DNA of 64,000 nucleotides from Clostridia bacterium (GCA_017394835.1 JAFPXD010000057.1:80307-144306), one strand, 5' to 3'. Numbered from the stretch's first letter, positions 8,979-19,243 are shown. Made by a program: numbers and translations. Notes: generated by a model from the letters alone, not told the origin.

Positions 8979-10463
8979 ATGGAAAGAGCGGAGCTTTACC
9001 GCGATATAGCAAAGAGAACGCAGGGGGATATTTACATAGGTGTAGTCGGCCCCGTGAGGACGGGCAAATCGACCTTCATAACGCGGTTCATGGATACTCT
9101 TGTACTGCCCGCGATAGGCAACGAATACGTGAAGGCCCGCGTAGTTGACGAGCTGCCGCAGAGCGGATCGGGCAGGACGGTGATGACCACTCAGCCCAAG
9201 TTCGTGCCGAACGACGCGGTGAGGATAAGCATAGGCGACGAAGACCCCGCAGAGTTTTCAGTCCGCATGATAGACTGCGTGGGCTTTATGGCGGAAGGCG
9301 CTTTGGGAGCCGCCGAGGAGGATATCCCCCGCATGGTGCGGACTCCCTGGTTCGACCGCGATATTCCGTTTGAGGAAGCGGCCGAGATAGGCACTCGAAA
9401 GGTCATTACCGAGCATTCGACGGTCGGCGTCGCGGTGCTGACGGACGGGAGCATAGTGGGACTTGCACGCGAGGCATACGCCTCCGCGGAAGAAAAGCTC
9501 TTTGCCGAGCTCAAAAAAACAGGCAAGCCATTCGCCGTCATAATGAACAGCACCGATCCCGGCTCCGAAAGAGCGCAGTCCGCCGCGGCGGATATAGAAA
9601 AGCGCTTCGGCGTGAAGCCGCTCACTATGAACGTGCTTGAGATGACCGCTTCGGATGCAAACGCGCTGCTTGAAAACCTGCTCCTCGACTTCCCCATGAG
9701 GGAGCTCTTCATAGAGCTGCCGCGCTGGGTCACGGCGCTCGGGCCGGAGCACCCGCTTATGGCCGAAGCAGCGGGCTCCCTGCGAGAGGAGCTTTCCCGC
9801 ATCGGAAAGATGCGCGATTTCAGGGCGGCTCTCGAAGCGCTTACGGGACTTCCCGATTTTGAAGAGCCCGTATTGAAGCGCATGACGCTTGGCGACGGAT
9901 GCGTGAGATACCGTCTTGAGCCGCACGAGGAGGTTTTCTATTCGGTGATCAGCCGTGAATGCGGGTGCGATATAGCGGATCAATCGGATCTTATGAGCAG
10001 TCTTAAGGAATTCTCGCGCGCGAAGGTCGAATACGACAGGGTCGCGGCGGCTTTGGAAGCCGCAAACGAATTCGGTTACGGGCTCGTCCCGCCCAAAATA
10101 GACGAAATGGTGCTCGACAAGCCCGAGATAGTGCGGCAGGGCTCGCGCTTCGGGGTAAGGCTGAGGGCGCATGCTTCGGGGCTGCACATAATAAGGGTCG
10201 ATATAGAGAGCGAGGTCAATCCCCTCGTCGGCACGGCGGAACAGGGCGAGGAGCTTGCGGGCTGCCTCATGAACACCTTTGAGAAAAATCCCGACGAGCT
10301 CTGGCAGACCAACATATTCGGCAAGCCCATTTACGATCTCGTGCGGGACGGCATGACGGGCAAGGTAAACGCCCTCCCGCCCGACGTACAGATGAAGCTG
10401 CGCGATACCATAAACCGGATGGTGAACGAGGGCTGCAGAGGGCTCGTTTGCATAATGCTGTGA
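8979..10463 (+). CDS. spoIVA: Stage IV sporulation protein A, spore-coat base-layer ATPase
   Basis: 494 residues, close to the 492 of B. subtilis SpoIVA, to which it aligns along its length by eye. The N-terminal ATPase domain has GPVRTGKST (residues 24-32, Lys30), then QSGSGRTVMTT and DCVGF. The C-terminal third contains the conserved DEIV/DKPEIVRQGSRFGVRL stretch. SpoIVA polymerises with ATP hydrolysis on the forespore outer membrane and anchors the coat and cortex machinery. I chose the Met of MERAELYRD because AGGGG lies 7 bases upstream and it matches known N-termini; the in-frame ATG at 8955 has no ribosome site. Confidence 0.97.
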   Translation: MERAELYRDIAKRTQGDIYIGVVGPVRTGKSTFITRFMDTLVLPAIGNEYVKARVVDELPQSGSGRTVMTTQPKFVPNDAVRISIGDEDPAEFSVRMIDCVGFMAEGALGAAEEDIPRMVRTPWFDRDIPFEEAAEIGTRKVITEHSTVGVAVLTDGSIVGLAREAYASAEEKLFAELKKTGKPFAVIMNSTDPGSERAQSAAADIEKRFGVKPLTMNVLEMTASDANALLENLLLDFPMRELFIELPRWVTALGPEHPLMAEAAGSLREELSRIGKMRDFRAALEALTGLPDFEEPVLKRMTLGDGCVRYRLEPHEEVFYSVISRECGCDIADQSDLMSSLKEFSRAKVEYDRVAAALEAANEFGYGLVPPKIDEMVLDKPEIVRQGSRFGVRLRAHASGLHIIRVDIESEVNPLVGTAEQGEELAGCLMNTFEKNPDELWQTNIFGKPIYDLVRDGMTGKVNALPPDVQMKLRDTINRMVNEGCRGLVCIML

Positions 10464-10498
10464 GGGGCGGTTTGGAGAAAATACCGAAAGCAATGAAC

Positions 10499-10526
10499 GA
10501 AACCACCGGTTCGGCCGGTGGTTTTG
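10499..10526. terminator. Bidirectional terminator between spoIVA and the convergent gene
   Basis: AACCACCGG-TTCGG?-type stem (10501-10509) pairs with CCGGTGGTT (10515-10523). It is flanked by A residues on the left and TTTT on the right, so it can work for both strands. Confidence 0.8.
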
Positions 10527-10557
10527 ATTTACAGTCATTCACTTTCAGAAGCTTTTA

Positions 10558-11097
10558 TCAGCCCCACATGCAGAATTCCGTGAAATCGCGAACGAGCTCT
10601 TCGCCATTCGCCTTCACGTTCTGTTCGGCGATCTCGTCGTAATACTCGAGCTCGTGGATGAGTATGGGCAGCTCTTTGCCGAATTTCGCCGTTAGCACCT
10701 TTTCCTCATGCAGCTCGCGGACAACGTCCACGAGAAGAGCTGTGAACGCTTCGGTGATCTCCGAGTCCTCGCCGAACTCGGCTTCGGAATCGTCCTCTTC
10801 GTATTCGAAGCCGTTATCGATCACCCACTGCTTCACGTTTTCTACGGTATCTCCCCTGCCGAACTCGAAAAAGCTGTTCTGGAGCCAGAAAGCATAGTTC
10901 CACCTTGCCTCGTTTTCCTCGGCAAAGCCCTCCTCCAAAGCCTCCGCGACCTGCCTTTCGGTGTTGTAACCCAGGGTGACGGTGGGCTTTGAGGGGTTAT
11001 CGTTTTCGTCGTAGACGAACAGGGAGACCGCGTAGATATCCTCATCCGTCCACTTCTCTATGCTTTCGGCGATCATCTTCTTGATGAGCTCTTTCAT
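10558..11097 (-). CDS. Small acidic cytosolic protein, DUF4303-like
   Basis: 179 residues, acidic, with no signal peptide or membrane segment. The N-terminal pattern (EDIYAVSLFVYDEND followed by YNTER) resembles DUF4303-type proteins of unknown function; I hold that family call loosely. It is the last gene of the long minus-strand string murB to here, 16 bases after the acyltransferase-like gene. The start is the Met of MKELIKK, with AGGAG 8 bases upstream; the longer frame start lacks a ribosome site and would overlap the upstream gene. Confidence 0.7.
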   Translation of the reverse strand: MKELIKKMIAESIEKWTDEDIYAVSLFVYDENDNPSKPTVTLGYNTERQVAEALEEGFAEENEARWNYAFWLQNSFFEFGRGDTVENVKQWVIDNGFEYEEDDSEAEFGEDSEITEAFTALLVDVVRELHEEKVLTAKFGKELPILIHELEYYDEIAEQNVKANGEELVRDFTEFCMWG

Positions 11098-11113
11098 GCT
11101 AAAATCTCCTTTA

Positions 11114-12007
11114 TCAATACTCGAACCCGCTGTTTTCGCCAAGAGGCTTGTCCAAAAGCTCCGGATTTGCGAAAATATGGCGGATCAGGCGGAAGCTCCT
11201 CGAGAAATAGAAGCCGTCCGCAATGCGCTCGTCAAGGGTGGCGCCGAAATCGAGAACGTCCCTTATCTCCTTATGCCCGTCCTCCATGAGCATCTCCTCT
11301 TTATGGACGGTGCCGAAGGTTATCATCATGCTGTTGGTGCCGTAATTATTGAGGTGATGATACACGGAGGGCGCCTTTATGGAGCCCAGATTGGAGCAGA
11401 ACAGGGTCGAGTAATTGGGATCGCCGTCCGTCAGCGCCTTGGGATTTATGCCCCAGAAATCGAGCCAGCGGATTATGCGGATCGCAGCCATCAGTATTAT
11501 CCTCGGGATCTTCGCGAAGCCGTCTATCAAAGCATCCACTCCGCCCGTCGAGGTCTCGGATTTGCGGGTCTCGCGCACGTCGCCCACTATCTTGCGGCTT
11601 ATGGGATCCAAGGTATCCTCATCCTTCGGGACAAAGAACATGAGCGATTCGTCCGCCCCGTCCGCAAAGCGGCGCTTGACCACGAAAGCGACGGAGATCT
11701 CATTGCGCTCGTACATCCTGCGGCCCTGAATGAAGCGGTTCATGAGCGGGCGCTCCTTGACCATCCTTGCCAACGCCATGACCGCGCAGTGAAACACGGT
11801 GGTCTTGTATTCGGGATGCTCCGCGTTCTTCTTTTCGATGAATTTCAAAAGCTCCGTAACGTCGAGCTTATCGTTCAGATACACCTCGCAGTCGGTCCTG
11901 TTGGGCATAAGGTGGCACATGACGGTTTGAAGACCCGGCGCCTTTACCCGGCGGCCGTCGCGCCTGTCGCCCCATTTTCTTTTGCGCTTTGCAGGTTTCT
12001 GTTCCAT
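11114..12007 (-). CDS. 2-oxoacid dehydrogenase acyltransferase-like protein without catalytic His
   Basis: 297 residues corresponding to the CAT-like catalytic domain of E2 acyltransferases, with a basic N-terminal tail and no lipoyl domain. The C-terminal active-site motif of this fold is His-Arg-x-x-x-Asp-Gly; the corresponding stretch here reads DERIADGFYFSRSF, with Glu where the His should be. A loss of CoA-dependent acyl transfer, or a changed chemistry, is therefore likely. No E1 or E3 partner genes are nearby. It follows pfkA with 14 bases between. I chose the Met of MEQKP, with GGGGG 8 bases upstream; an earlier ATG overlapping the pfkA stop has no ribosome site. Confidence 0.75.
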   Translation of the reverse strand: MEQKPAKRKRKWGDRRDGRRVKAPGLQTVMCHLMPNRTDCEVYLNDKLDVTELLKFIEKKNAEHPEYKTTVFHCAVMALARMVKERPLMNRFIQGRRMYERNEISVAFVVKRRFADGADESLMFFVPKDEDTLDPISRKIVGDVRETRKSETSTGGVDALIDGFAKIPRIILMAAIRIIRWLDFWGINPKALTDGDPNYSTLFCSNLGSIKAPSVYHHLNNYGTNSMMITFGTVHKEEMLMEDGHKEIRDVLDFGATLDERIADGFYFSRSFRLIRHIFANPELLDKPLGENSGFEY

Positions 12008-12021
12008 TGTTGTTTCCCCCA

Positions 12022-12984
12022 TCAGAATTTGGCCATCATTTCATTGAGCTCATAGAGCTTGTTATCGAACTCATCCTTTACGTTTATAGCCTCCTCAAGG
12101 GAGACGTCAACGATGGAATTGCGGCGGATGCCCACCGCTCTGCCGCCCTTGCCTTCCGCAAGCAGCTCAACTGCGCGCTCGCCCATCTTGGCGGCAAGGA
12201 CTCTGTCGAACGCGGAAGGATTGCCGCCCCTCTGGATATAGCCCAGCACGGTCGCCTTTATTTCGACGTCGGTATGCTCCCTTACGTAGGCGACGAAATC
12301 CTCCGCCTTGCCGGCGCCTTCGGCTATCATGACTATGCTCGTGAGCTTGCCGCGGAGCTTGTTCTGCGCAAGACGGTTGGCCGCATCCTCCCATGAAACG
12401 GGCACTTCGGGAACGAGAATGAGATCCGCCGCGCCTCCTATGCCGGCCCAAAGGGCTATATCGCCGCAGTTGCGGCCCATGACCTCTATAACGCCGACCC
12501 TGTCATGCGCGCGCATGGTGTCCCTTATCTTGTAGATCTCGTTCGTTACGTTGTTGACCGCGGTATCGAAGCCGATGGTGAAATCGGTGTAGCCCATATC
12601 GTTGTCTATCGTGCCGGGGATGCCTATGGTGGGAACGCCCTGCCTCACAAGCTCCATGCAGCCGCGGAACGAGCCGTCGCCGCCTATCACTACGAGGCCT
12701 TCGATCCCGTATGCCTTTATTACGGAGAGCGCCTTCTTAACGCCCTCTTCCGTCATGAATTCGGGACTTCTCGCCGTGCGCAGCACTGTGCCGCCCTTAT
12801 GCATCTTGTTTTCAACGTCCTCATGGTGAAGATAATCCACTCTGCCCTCGATGAGGCCCTTATACCCGTGATAGATGCCCATCACCTGAAGGCCCATCGC
12901 AACGCCCGTCTTGAATACGGAACGAATAGCGCAGTTCATGCCCGGCGTATCGCCGCCGCTTGTTAAAACACCGATCCTTTTCAT
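12022..12984 (-). CDS. pfkA: ATP-dependent 6-phosphofructokinase
   Basis: 320 residues, the standard bacterial PfkA length. Visible motifs are LTSGGDTPGMN (nucleotide binding, near residue 8), GGDGSFRG (phosphate binding), and PGTIDND with the catalytic Asp. It phosphorylates fructose 6-phosphate in glycolysis. The GGDGS motif is typical of ATP-dependent enzymes; PPi-dependent relatives usually have GGDD there. It lies 24 bases after dnaE, an arrangement common in Clostridia, but the usual downstream pyk is absent. Confidence 0.96.
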   Translation of the reverse strand: MKRIGVLTSGGDTPGMNCAIRSVFKTGVAMGLQVMGIYHGYKGLIEGRVDYLHHEDVENKMHKGGTVLRTARSPEFMTEEGVKKALSVIKAYGIEGLVVIGGDGSFRGCMELVRQGVPTIGIPGTIDNDMGYTDFTIGFDTAVNNVTNEIYKIRDTMRAHDRVGVIEVMGRNCGDIALWAGIGGAADLILVPEVPVSWEDAANRLAQNKLRGKLTSIVMIAEGAGKAEDFVAYVREHTDVEIKATVLGYIQRGGNPSAFDRVLAAKMGERAVELLAEGKGGRAVGIRRNSIVDVSLEEAINVKDEFDNKLYELNEMMAKF

Positions 12985-13008
12985 TGCTTTATTCCTTTCA
13001 GCGTCAGC

Positions 13009-16000
13009 TTATTTGAGCTTGACGAATTTTACATTGTCCTTACCTATAAGGTTCTGCGCGACCTCCAACAGCGCCGCGGAGCCGCTTACGCAGAGCTCCC
13101 TCGGCGCAAGCTCCTGTTTGCCCGTCGTAACGTCGAAGAACACGACCTCATGGCTGCCGGGATAACGGCGGAGCACTTCCGTCATACGGGCGCGCTTTGC
13201 GGAGTTTTCCGGAGTGAACCTTAAATAGAGCCTGAACCGCTCCGCCTTTTCAAGGGGCGCGATCTCATCCGCTACGACCGTATTCGCCTTATCCTCGCGC
13301 ATGGAAAGGCGGCCCGTGACCTTAACGGGAGTCTCGCTCAAAAACAGGTCGTGGTACTTTGAGAACACGGTGGGGAACGCGACGAATTCGACCTGCCCCG
13401 TCATATCCTCTATGAAGCCGGAAAGCATCATGCCGCCCGTTTTGGTCTGCCTCTGGCGGGCGCCCGTGAGTATCCCCGCGACGGTCACGCGCTCGTTATC
13501 CATGTGGCCTGTGCTGCCGTCGGCTTCGGCAAGGCGTTTGCAGTCGGTCTGCATCAAGCGTATCGCGCCTTCATATTCCATGAGGGGATGCCCGCTCAGA
13601 TAGATGCCCAAGGTATCCTTCTCCATCGCAAGCAGATCGTTCACGGAGTATTCCTCCGCTTTTTCGGGCGCCGGCGGAAGTATCACCGCGGGCGTCGAAT
13701 CGGAGAACAGATCGAAAAGCGACATCTGCCCCGATTCACGGCGTTTGCGCTCCGCGGAGGCGGCGTTCATCGCATCCTCATAATTCTGCATAAGCCAAAG
13801 GCGGGTCACGCCCATGCTGTCAAAGCAGCCGGCCTTTATGAGCCCTTCCACCATGCGCTTATTGACGGCGTCGGTACGGACGAGCAGATCGCCGAGATCC
13901 GCAAAGGGGCCGTTCTGCTTTCGCTCGTCGAGCATGCGGCGCATGGCGTCCTCGCCCACGTTTTTGATCCCGACGAGACCGAAGCGAATGGCGCCGTTTT
14001 CAACCGTGAAATGCGGCTCGGAGCGGTTTATATCGGGGGGCAGTATCCTTATGCCGCGCTTGCGGCAGTAATAGACGTAATCCGCTATCTTATCCGAGGA
14101 GCCTATGAAGGAATTTATGAGCGCGGTCATCATCTCCACGGGATAGTAGTATTTGAGCCAGGCCGTCCTGTATGCCACCACGGCATAGCAGGCGGCGTGC
14201 GCCTTGTTGAATGCGTAGGAGGCGAAATCGGTCATCTCATCGAATATCCTGTTCGCAACGGATTCGGGTATCCCCCGCCTTATGGCGCCGGGAACGGAAA
14301 CCGTGCCGTCCTCCTCCACTATGCCGTTTATGAAGCTTTCACGCTCGCGCTCCATAACGTCATGCTTTTTCTTGCTCATGGCGCGGCGGATAAGATCGCT
14401 TCGCCCGTACGAATAGCCGGCAAGATCGCGCACGATCTGCATTACCTGCTCCTGATACACCATACAGCCGTACGTTGTACCGAGTATGGGTCGGAGCGAA
14501 GGATGCTCGTAGGTAACGCGGGAAGGATCCTGCTTGCCTTCGAGATAGCGCGGTATCTGCTCCATGGGGCCGGGACGGAAGAGCGCGATACCCGCGATTA
14601 TATCCTCAAAGCAGCCGGGCTTCATCTGCATCATGAAGTTTGTCATGCCCGCGGATTCCAACTGGAATATGCCGACGGTATCGCCGGAGCTTATGAGATC
14701 GTAAACGTTCTTATCGTCAAAACCGAGCTTGGGGAAATCGGGCGCCTCATCCCCCCTCTGCTTTATGAATTCGCAGCAGTCGTGTATGACGGTCAGGGTG
14801 CGCAGCCCCAGGAAATCCATCTTGAGCATACCGAGCGCTTCAAGGGTGCCCATCGGGTACTGCGTGGTGATGGAATCCTCGTTTCGCTGAAGCGGAACGA
14901 GCTGCATTGTGGGAACGCTTGAAATAACTACTCCCGCCGCGTGCGTGGATGCGTGCCTGGGAAGGCCCTCGAGCCTCATTGAAAGGTCTATGAGCTTCTT
15001 ATAGACCTCGCTGCTTTCGTAAAGCTCCTTGAGCTCCGGCACCATATCGAGCGCCTGCTTCAGGGTTATCTTCAATACCTGCGGTATGAGCTTTGCGATC
15101 TTATCGACCTCGTTATACGGGATGCGGAGCACGCGGCCCACGTCCCTCACGACAGCGCGGGCGGCCATCGTGCCGAATGTGATTATCTGGGCGACTCGAT
15201 CCGAGCCGTATTTGCGTACTACGTAATCAATGACCTCCTGACGGCGCTCATAGCAGAAATCGACGTCTATATCGGGCATTGTGATGCGCTCGGGATTCAA
15301 AAAACGCTCGAAAAGCAGGTTGTATTTTATGGGATCGAGATCGGTGATCTCAAGCGTATATGCAACTATGGAAGCCGCGCCCGAGCCGCGCCCGGGGCCG
15401 ACGGGTATGCCGTGGGTCTTTGCGTAATGGATGAAATCCCACACGATGAGGAAGTAATCCACGAAGCCCATCTTCGAGATGACGCCTATTTCGTATTCGA
15501 GACGTTCGGAATACTCCTTGCCGGGGTTTTCGCCGAAGCGTTTTTTCATGCCTTCGGCGCAGAGCGAGCGAAGATACTGCTCGTGATCCATATTGCCGGG
15601 GGTCTCGAATTCGGGAAGATGCCTGCCGCCGAGCTCTATTTCGAGATCGCATTTGGCGGCGACTTCGGCGGTGTTTTCTATCGCTTCCGGATAGCTTGCG
15701 AAGCGGCGGCGCATCTCCTCCTCGGATTTGAGGTAGAATTCATCCGCCTCCATCTTCATGCGATCGACCTCGTCCACGAAATGCCCGGTCTGGATGCAGA
15801 GGAGCGCATCCTGCGCTTCGGCGTCATCCTTGGTGATGTAGTGTATATCGTTCGTCGCAACGGTCTTTATGCCAAGCTCCCGCGCAAGCTCATTAAGGCG
15901 GGGCAGCACTGTGAGCTGTTCCGGAATGCCGTGGTTCTGGAGCTCTATGTAGAGATCCTCCCCGAACATTTTTTTAAGGCGCAGAGCGAGCTTTTTCGCC

Positions 16001-16452
16001 TCATCGAACTGTTCGTTCAAAAGGAGCCTCGGAATATCGCCCGCAAGGCAGGCGGTCAGGCAGACGAGCCCTTCGCAGTTCTGTTCCAAAAGGTCGTAAT
16101 CGATCCTCGGCTTATAATAGAAGCCATCCACGAACGCAATGGAAGAAAGCTTCATAAGGTTGCGGTAACCCGTTTCGTTTTTGCAGAGGAGTATCAGATG
16201 CGCGTGATCGCGCTTGGGATCCGGCTCGTAAATGCTGCGGGAGGAAACGTATGCCTCCATGCCTATTATGGGCTTTATGCCCTCCTTGCGGCAGGCGTTG
16301 TAAAAGTCGATAACTCCGTACATCACGCCGTGATCGGTAAGGGCAATGGAGGTAAAGCCGAGCTCCTTCGCCTTTGAGGCGAGCTCGCCTATCCTTGCGG
16401 CTCCGTCAAGAAGGGAATATTCGCTGTGTACGTGTAAATGTGTGAATGCCAT
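13009..16452 (-). CDS. dnaE: DNA polymerase III alpha subunit, DnaE type
   Basis: 1147 residues. The N-terminal PHP domain begins [16 protein letters not shown] with intact metal ligands. The polymerase core has [10 protein letters not shown] and the catalytic MPDIDVDF. An HhH region and an OB-fold domain near the C-terminus ([15 protein letters not shown]) complete the DnaE order; there is no PolC-type exonuclease insertion. In Firmicutes DnaE works with PolC, probably extending primers at the fork. It follows whiA with a 23-base gap and a weak ribosome site, and precedes pfkA. Confidence 0.97.
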   Translation of the reverse strand: MAFTHLHVHSEYSLLDGAARIGELASKAKELGFTSIALTDHGVMYGVIDFYNACRKEGIKPIIGMEAYVSSRSIYEPDPKRDHAHLILLCKNETGYRNLMKLSSIAFVDGFYYKPRIDYDLLEQNCEGLVCLTACLAGDIPRLLLNEQFDEAKKLALRLKKMFGEDLYIELQNHGIPEQLTVLPRLNELARELGIKTVATNDIHYITKDDAEAQDALLCIQTGHFVDEVDRMKMEADEFYLKSEEEMRRRFASYPEAIENTAEVAAKCDLEIELGGRHLPEFETPGNMDHEQYLRSLCAEGMKKRFGENPGKEYSERLEYEIGVISKMGFVDYFLIVWDFIHYAKTHGIPVGPGRGSGAASIVAYTLEITDLDPIKYNLLFERFLNPERITMPDIDVDFCYERRQEVIDYVVRKYGSDRVAQIITFGTMAARAVVRDVGRVLRIPYNEVDKIAKLIPQVLKITLKQALDMVPELKELYESSEVYKKLIDLSMRLEGLPRHASTHAAGVVISSVPTMQLVPLQRNEDSITTQYPMGTLEALGMLKMDFLGLRTLTVIHDCCEFIKQRGDEAPDFPKLGFDDKNVYDLISSGDTVGIFQLESAGMTNFMMQMKPGCFEDIIAGIALFRPGPMEQIPRYLEGKQDPSRVTYEHPSLRPILGTTYGCMVYQEQVMQIVRDLAGYSYGRSDLIRRAMSKKKHDVMERERESFINGIVEEDGTVSVPGAIRRGIPESVANRIFDEMTDFASYAFNKAHAACYAVVAYRTAWLKYYYPVEMMTALINSFIGSSDKIADYVYYCRKRGIRILPPDINRSEPHFTVENGAIRFGLVGIKNVGEDAMRRMLDERKQNGPFADLGDLLVRTDAVNKRMVEGLIKAGCFDSMGVTRLWLMQNYEDAMNAASAERKRRESGQMSLFDLFSDSTPAVILPPAPEKAEEYSVNDLLAMEKDTLGIYLSGHPLMEYEGAIRLMQTDCKRLAEADGSTGHMDNERVTVAGILTGARQRQTKTGGMMLSGFIEDMTGQVEFVAFPTVFSKYHDLFLSETPVKVTGRLSMREDKANTVVADEIAPLEKAERFRLYLRFTPENSAKRARMTEVLRRYPGSHEVVFFDVTTGKQELAPRELCVSGSAALLEVAQNLIGKDNVKFVKLK

Positions 16453-16475
16453 ATCAGTGTTCCGATCCGATCGAC

Positions 16476-17423
16476 TTATTGTTCCTGTTCAGCGCGCAGA
16501 TCGTCCGCTATCGCGGCGATCTTCTTCAAGCGATAATTGACTGCGGATTTGCCCAGCCCGAGCTTATCCGCAAGCTGGGAAAGGGAAAGCTCCGGCTCGT
16601 CAAAGCGGGCTTTGGCGACCTCGTAAAGCTCTTCCGAAAGCGCGTCGAAGCCGAGGCGGGAAACTATGAGGCTTATATCCTCCACCTGCTTTGCGGAAGC
16701 CTTTGCGGATTTATCGGTATTGGCGAGGAAGCAGTTTATCTCACGCGTGGAATTGTTCCTCATTTCGCGCAGGAGCCTCTGCTCGCTCATGGCCATCATG
16801 GATTCCCCCGCCCCCATGAAGGCAAGCAGATCCTCCGCAGTATCGCCGTTTTTTATATAGACCACCCAAAGGCTCTTCCTCTGGGCGAGCTTGGGCGGAA
16901 TGCCCCTTTCGGCAAGCAGCCGGGTAATGCTCCTTGCTATATGCTCGTTTTTCAGTACAAACTCAATGTGGCACCTTTTGGCGGGATCGGCGACCGTGCC
17001 GCAGGCCAAAAACATGCCGCGAATGAATGCGCGGAAGGCGTGATCGCTCTCCAACCCTTCGGGAACGCGGGCGTCGTAGCTCTTTTCGCCGTTTTCATCG
17101 TATGAAAGCAGCCCCGCCCCCTCCATCAGGGACTCGAGCCCCCTGCCGTAAAGGAACAGCTCCGTATTGCTTGCGCGGAGCCTTTCATGACGGTTTATGA
17201 CGGTCTCCTGCTCGAGCTCATAATTCTTCAGCGCGAGCTTCGTTATGAACGAGATCACCTCGCCGCTTTCGCTGACTATCTTGAGGCCCCATTTGCGGAG
17301 CTTTTGGGAATAGGAAAGGCTCGCCGTGGCAAGCGCCGCGCCGCATACGAGCTTTGCGCCGTCATCCTCCCTGCGGAGCCTGACTTCGATCAATTCCGAT
17401 TTGACTTCCCTTGAAAAAGACAT
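16476..17423 (-). CDS. whiA: WhiA, DNA-binding cell-division and sporulation regulator
   Basis: 315 residues. The N-terminal two thirds form the LAGLIDADG-homing-endonuclease-like domain (FRAFIRGMFLACGTV in the middle), and the C-terminus carries a helix-turn-helix, LSLSQLADKLGLGKSAVNYR. WhiA is conserved across Gram-positive bacteria and affects cell division and chromosome organisation. Its ATG shares one base with the rapZ stop (TGATG). The usual intervening glmR/yvcK gene is missing. I chose the start at MSFSREVK, the family's normal N-terminus; the longer frame extends into rapZ. Confidence 0.96.
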   Translation of the reverse strand: MSFSREVKSELIEVRLRREDDGAKLVCGAALATASLSYSQKLRKWGLKIVSESGEVISFITKLALKNYELEQETVINRHERLRASNTELFLYGRGLESLMEGAGLLSYDENGEKSYDARVPEGLESDHAFRAFIRGMFLACGTVADPAKRCHIEFVLKNEHIARSITRLLAERGIPPKLAQRKSLWVVYIKNGDTAEDLLAFMGAGESMMAMSEQRLLREMRNNSTREINCFLANTDKSAKASAKQVEDISLIVSRLGFDALSEELYEVAKARFDEPELSLSQLADKLGLGKSAVNYRLKKIAAIADDLRAEQEQ

Positions 17424-18301
17424 CAGCCCTTGAACCTTTCGGAGATCGTTTCCGCCTCTATCGCAAGATCGCGGTGCTCGACAGTAGTGCTGCAAAGCCC
17501 GCGCATGCGCTCATACACGGCCTCAGCAATGGCGACGGAGCGGTGCCTTCCGCCCGTACAGCCGAACGAGACCATGAGCCTGCGCTTGCCCTCGCTGCGG
17601 TAGGCGGGGATGAGCTCGGACAGCATTTCAACTATCCTGTCGAGCTCCTTTACGACGAGCGCATCGTTCATAACGTAATCCCTCACCGGCTTGTCCCTGC
17701 CGGAAAGGCATCGCAGACTGTCCTCATAATAAGGGTTCGCGGTGAAGCGCACATCTATCACTATATCGGCGTTGAGGGGGATCCCCCTCTTGTAGCCGAA
17801 GCTGGTTATTATAAGGCGGAACGGATTGCTGTCCGAAGCCGAGATAACGCCTTCGAGCCTGCGCTGAAATTCGCGCGGGGTCATATCGGTGGTATCTATT
17901 ATGAAATCCGCCCTCTCCTTAACGGGCTCCAAAAGCTCCCGCTCTATAAGGATGCCCGCCGCAATATCGTCATGCATGGGGTGGCGGCGGCGCGTTTCGT
18001 TATAGCGGCGCTGAAGCACCTCGTTAGCGCAGTCGAGGAACAGGATGCGGTGCGCGTCGTTCAGCCCGTCGAGCGTTTTGAACAGGCTTTCAGTGCTGTA
18101 ACGGAATACGGAGGCGCGGCTGTCTATAACGAGCGCGACCCTTTCGATGGGCGGATCGTTCGTATGGCAGAGCTCTATGAAAATACCCATGAGATCCCCG
18201 GGGAGGTTATCCACGCAGAGATAGCCGAGATCCTCGAGCACGCGCAGGGCGCTCGATTTGCCGGCTCCGCTCATTCCCGTGACTATAAGCACCTCAGTCA
18301 T
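17423..18301 (-). CDS. rapZ: RNase adapter / nucleotide-binding protein RapZ (YvcJ)
   Basis: 292 residues. The N-terminal P-loop is VTGMSGAGKSSALR and the C-terminal domain ends with the conserved GCTGGRHRS metabolite-binding motif. In E. coli RapZ controls glmS small-RNA decay; in Firmicutes YvcJ has GTPase/ATPase activity and its role is less clear. The start codon lies inside the end of murB (8-base overlap) with GGAGAG 8 bases upstream, which fixes the start at MTEVLIV. Confidence 0.96.
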   Translation of the reverse strand: MTEVLIVTGMSGAGKSSALRVLEDLGYLCVDNLPGDLMGIFIELCHTNDPPIERVALVIDSRASVFRYSTESLFKTLDGLNDAHRILFLDCANEVLQRRYNETRRRHPMHDDIAAGILIERELLEPVKERADFIIDTTDMTPREFQRRLEGVISASDSNPFRLIITSFGYKRGIPLNADIVIDVRFTANPYYEDSLRCLSGRDKPVRDYVMNDALVVKELDRIVEMLSELIPAYRSEGKRRLMVSFGCTGGRHRSVAIAEAVYERMRGLCSTTVEHRDLAIEAETISERFKG

Positions 18302-19211
18302 CGGTACCACTCTCCTTCAATATTTTGACTTCCGGCTCAAGCATGACGCCGTATTTTTCGAAAACGGTGCGGCGGACGTGATCTATAAGAGCGAGGATAT
18401 CCGAGCTCGTCGCTCCGCCGCGGTTTATAATGAAGCCCGCGTGCTTTTCCGAAACGCAGGCGCCGCCCACGCAGAAGCCTTTGAGCCCCGCATCCTCTAT
18501 CAGCTTGCCGGCGAAGAACCCTTCCGGGCGTTTGAAGGTGGAGCCCGCGGAAGGATAGTTCAGAGGCTGTTTATCGCGGCGGCGCGCGGAATAATCTTCC
18601 ATGCGCTCCTTTGCGCCGCCATCGTCGGGAAGAAGCTCAAAACGCGCTTCGAGAAGCGTCATATCGGGATAAGAATAGGCTGACTTCCTGTAGCTTAACA
18701 GGCCGGGATCGACCTTGCAATGCACGAGCCCGCATTCGTTGATCGCGACGACCTCCTTCAGTACCTGCTTGATCTCCCCGCCGTAAGCGCCCGCGTTCAT
18801 GGCGACGGCTCCTCCTACCGTGCCGGGGATCCCCGCCGCCCATTCAAGGCCCATAAAACCCTTGGCAACGGAGTATTTCGCCGCAGCCGCCATGGAAGCT
18901 CCCGCTCCGCAGATAAGGGTGGAGCCTTCCATAAAGAACTCGTTGAATTCTCCCCCGAGCTTAATGAACAGGCAGTCGAGCCCCCTATCCGGTATCAGCA
19001 GATTGCTGCCGTTGCCTATTACGAAGCTTTTTGCGCCAAGCTCCTTCGCGGCGTTATGGAGCGCGAGCGCCTGGCCCCAATAGAGGGGCTTTGCGACGAG
19101 CGCAACGGGGCCTCCCGTCCTGAAAGTGGTAAGCTCCGCGCCGGGAACGTTTCTTTCATAAGCGATCCCGTTCTCATCCATATAAGCGGCTATTTTTTCA
19201 AGCTCGGTCAT
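18294..19211 (-). CDS. murB: UDP-N-acetylenolpyruvoylglucosamine reductase
   Basis: 305 residues. FAD-binding motifs are visible: TTFRTGGP near the N-terminus, GNGSNLL, and GIPGTVGGAVAMNAGAYG. PSAGSTFKRP near residue 225 contains the catalytic Ser region of type II (Gram-positive) MurB. It makes UDP-MurNAc for peptidoglycan. Two adjacent ATGs are possible starts (19214 and 19211); I prefer the second because of its distance from AGGAAGG. It is the first gene of the string murB-rapZ-whiA-dnaE-pfkA and has a clear promoter. Confidence 0.96.
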   Translation of the reverse strand: MTELEKIAAYMDENGIAYERNVPGAELTTFRTGGPVALVAKPLYWGQALALHNAAKELGAKSFVIGNGSNLLIPDRGLDCLFIKLGGEFNEFFMEGSTLICGAGASMAAAAKYSVAKGFMGLEWAAGIPGTVGGAVAMNAGAYGGEIKQVLKEVVAINECGLVHCKVDPGLLSYRKSAYSYPDMTLLEARFELLPDDGGAKERMEDYSARRRDKQPLNYPSAGSTFKRPEGFFAGKLIEDAGLKGFCVGGACVSEKHAGFIINRGGATSSDILALIDHVRRTVFEKYGVMLEPEVKILKESGTDD

Positions 19212-19243
19212 CATGCCTTCCTTTCTGCACATTTAATCATTTT

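Noticed and set aside
13504..14922. 472-codon plus-strand frame antisense to dnaE
   Set aside because: Shadow of a highly conserved gene; the composition (many Gly, Arg, His, Ala) is that of an antisense translation.
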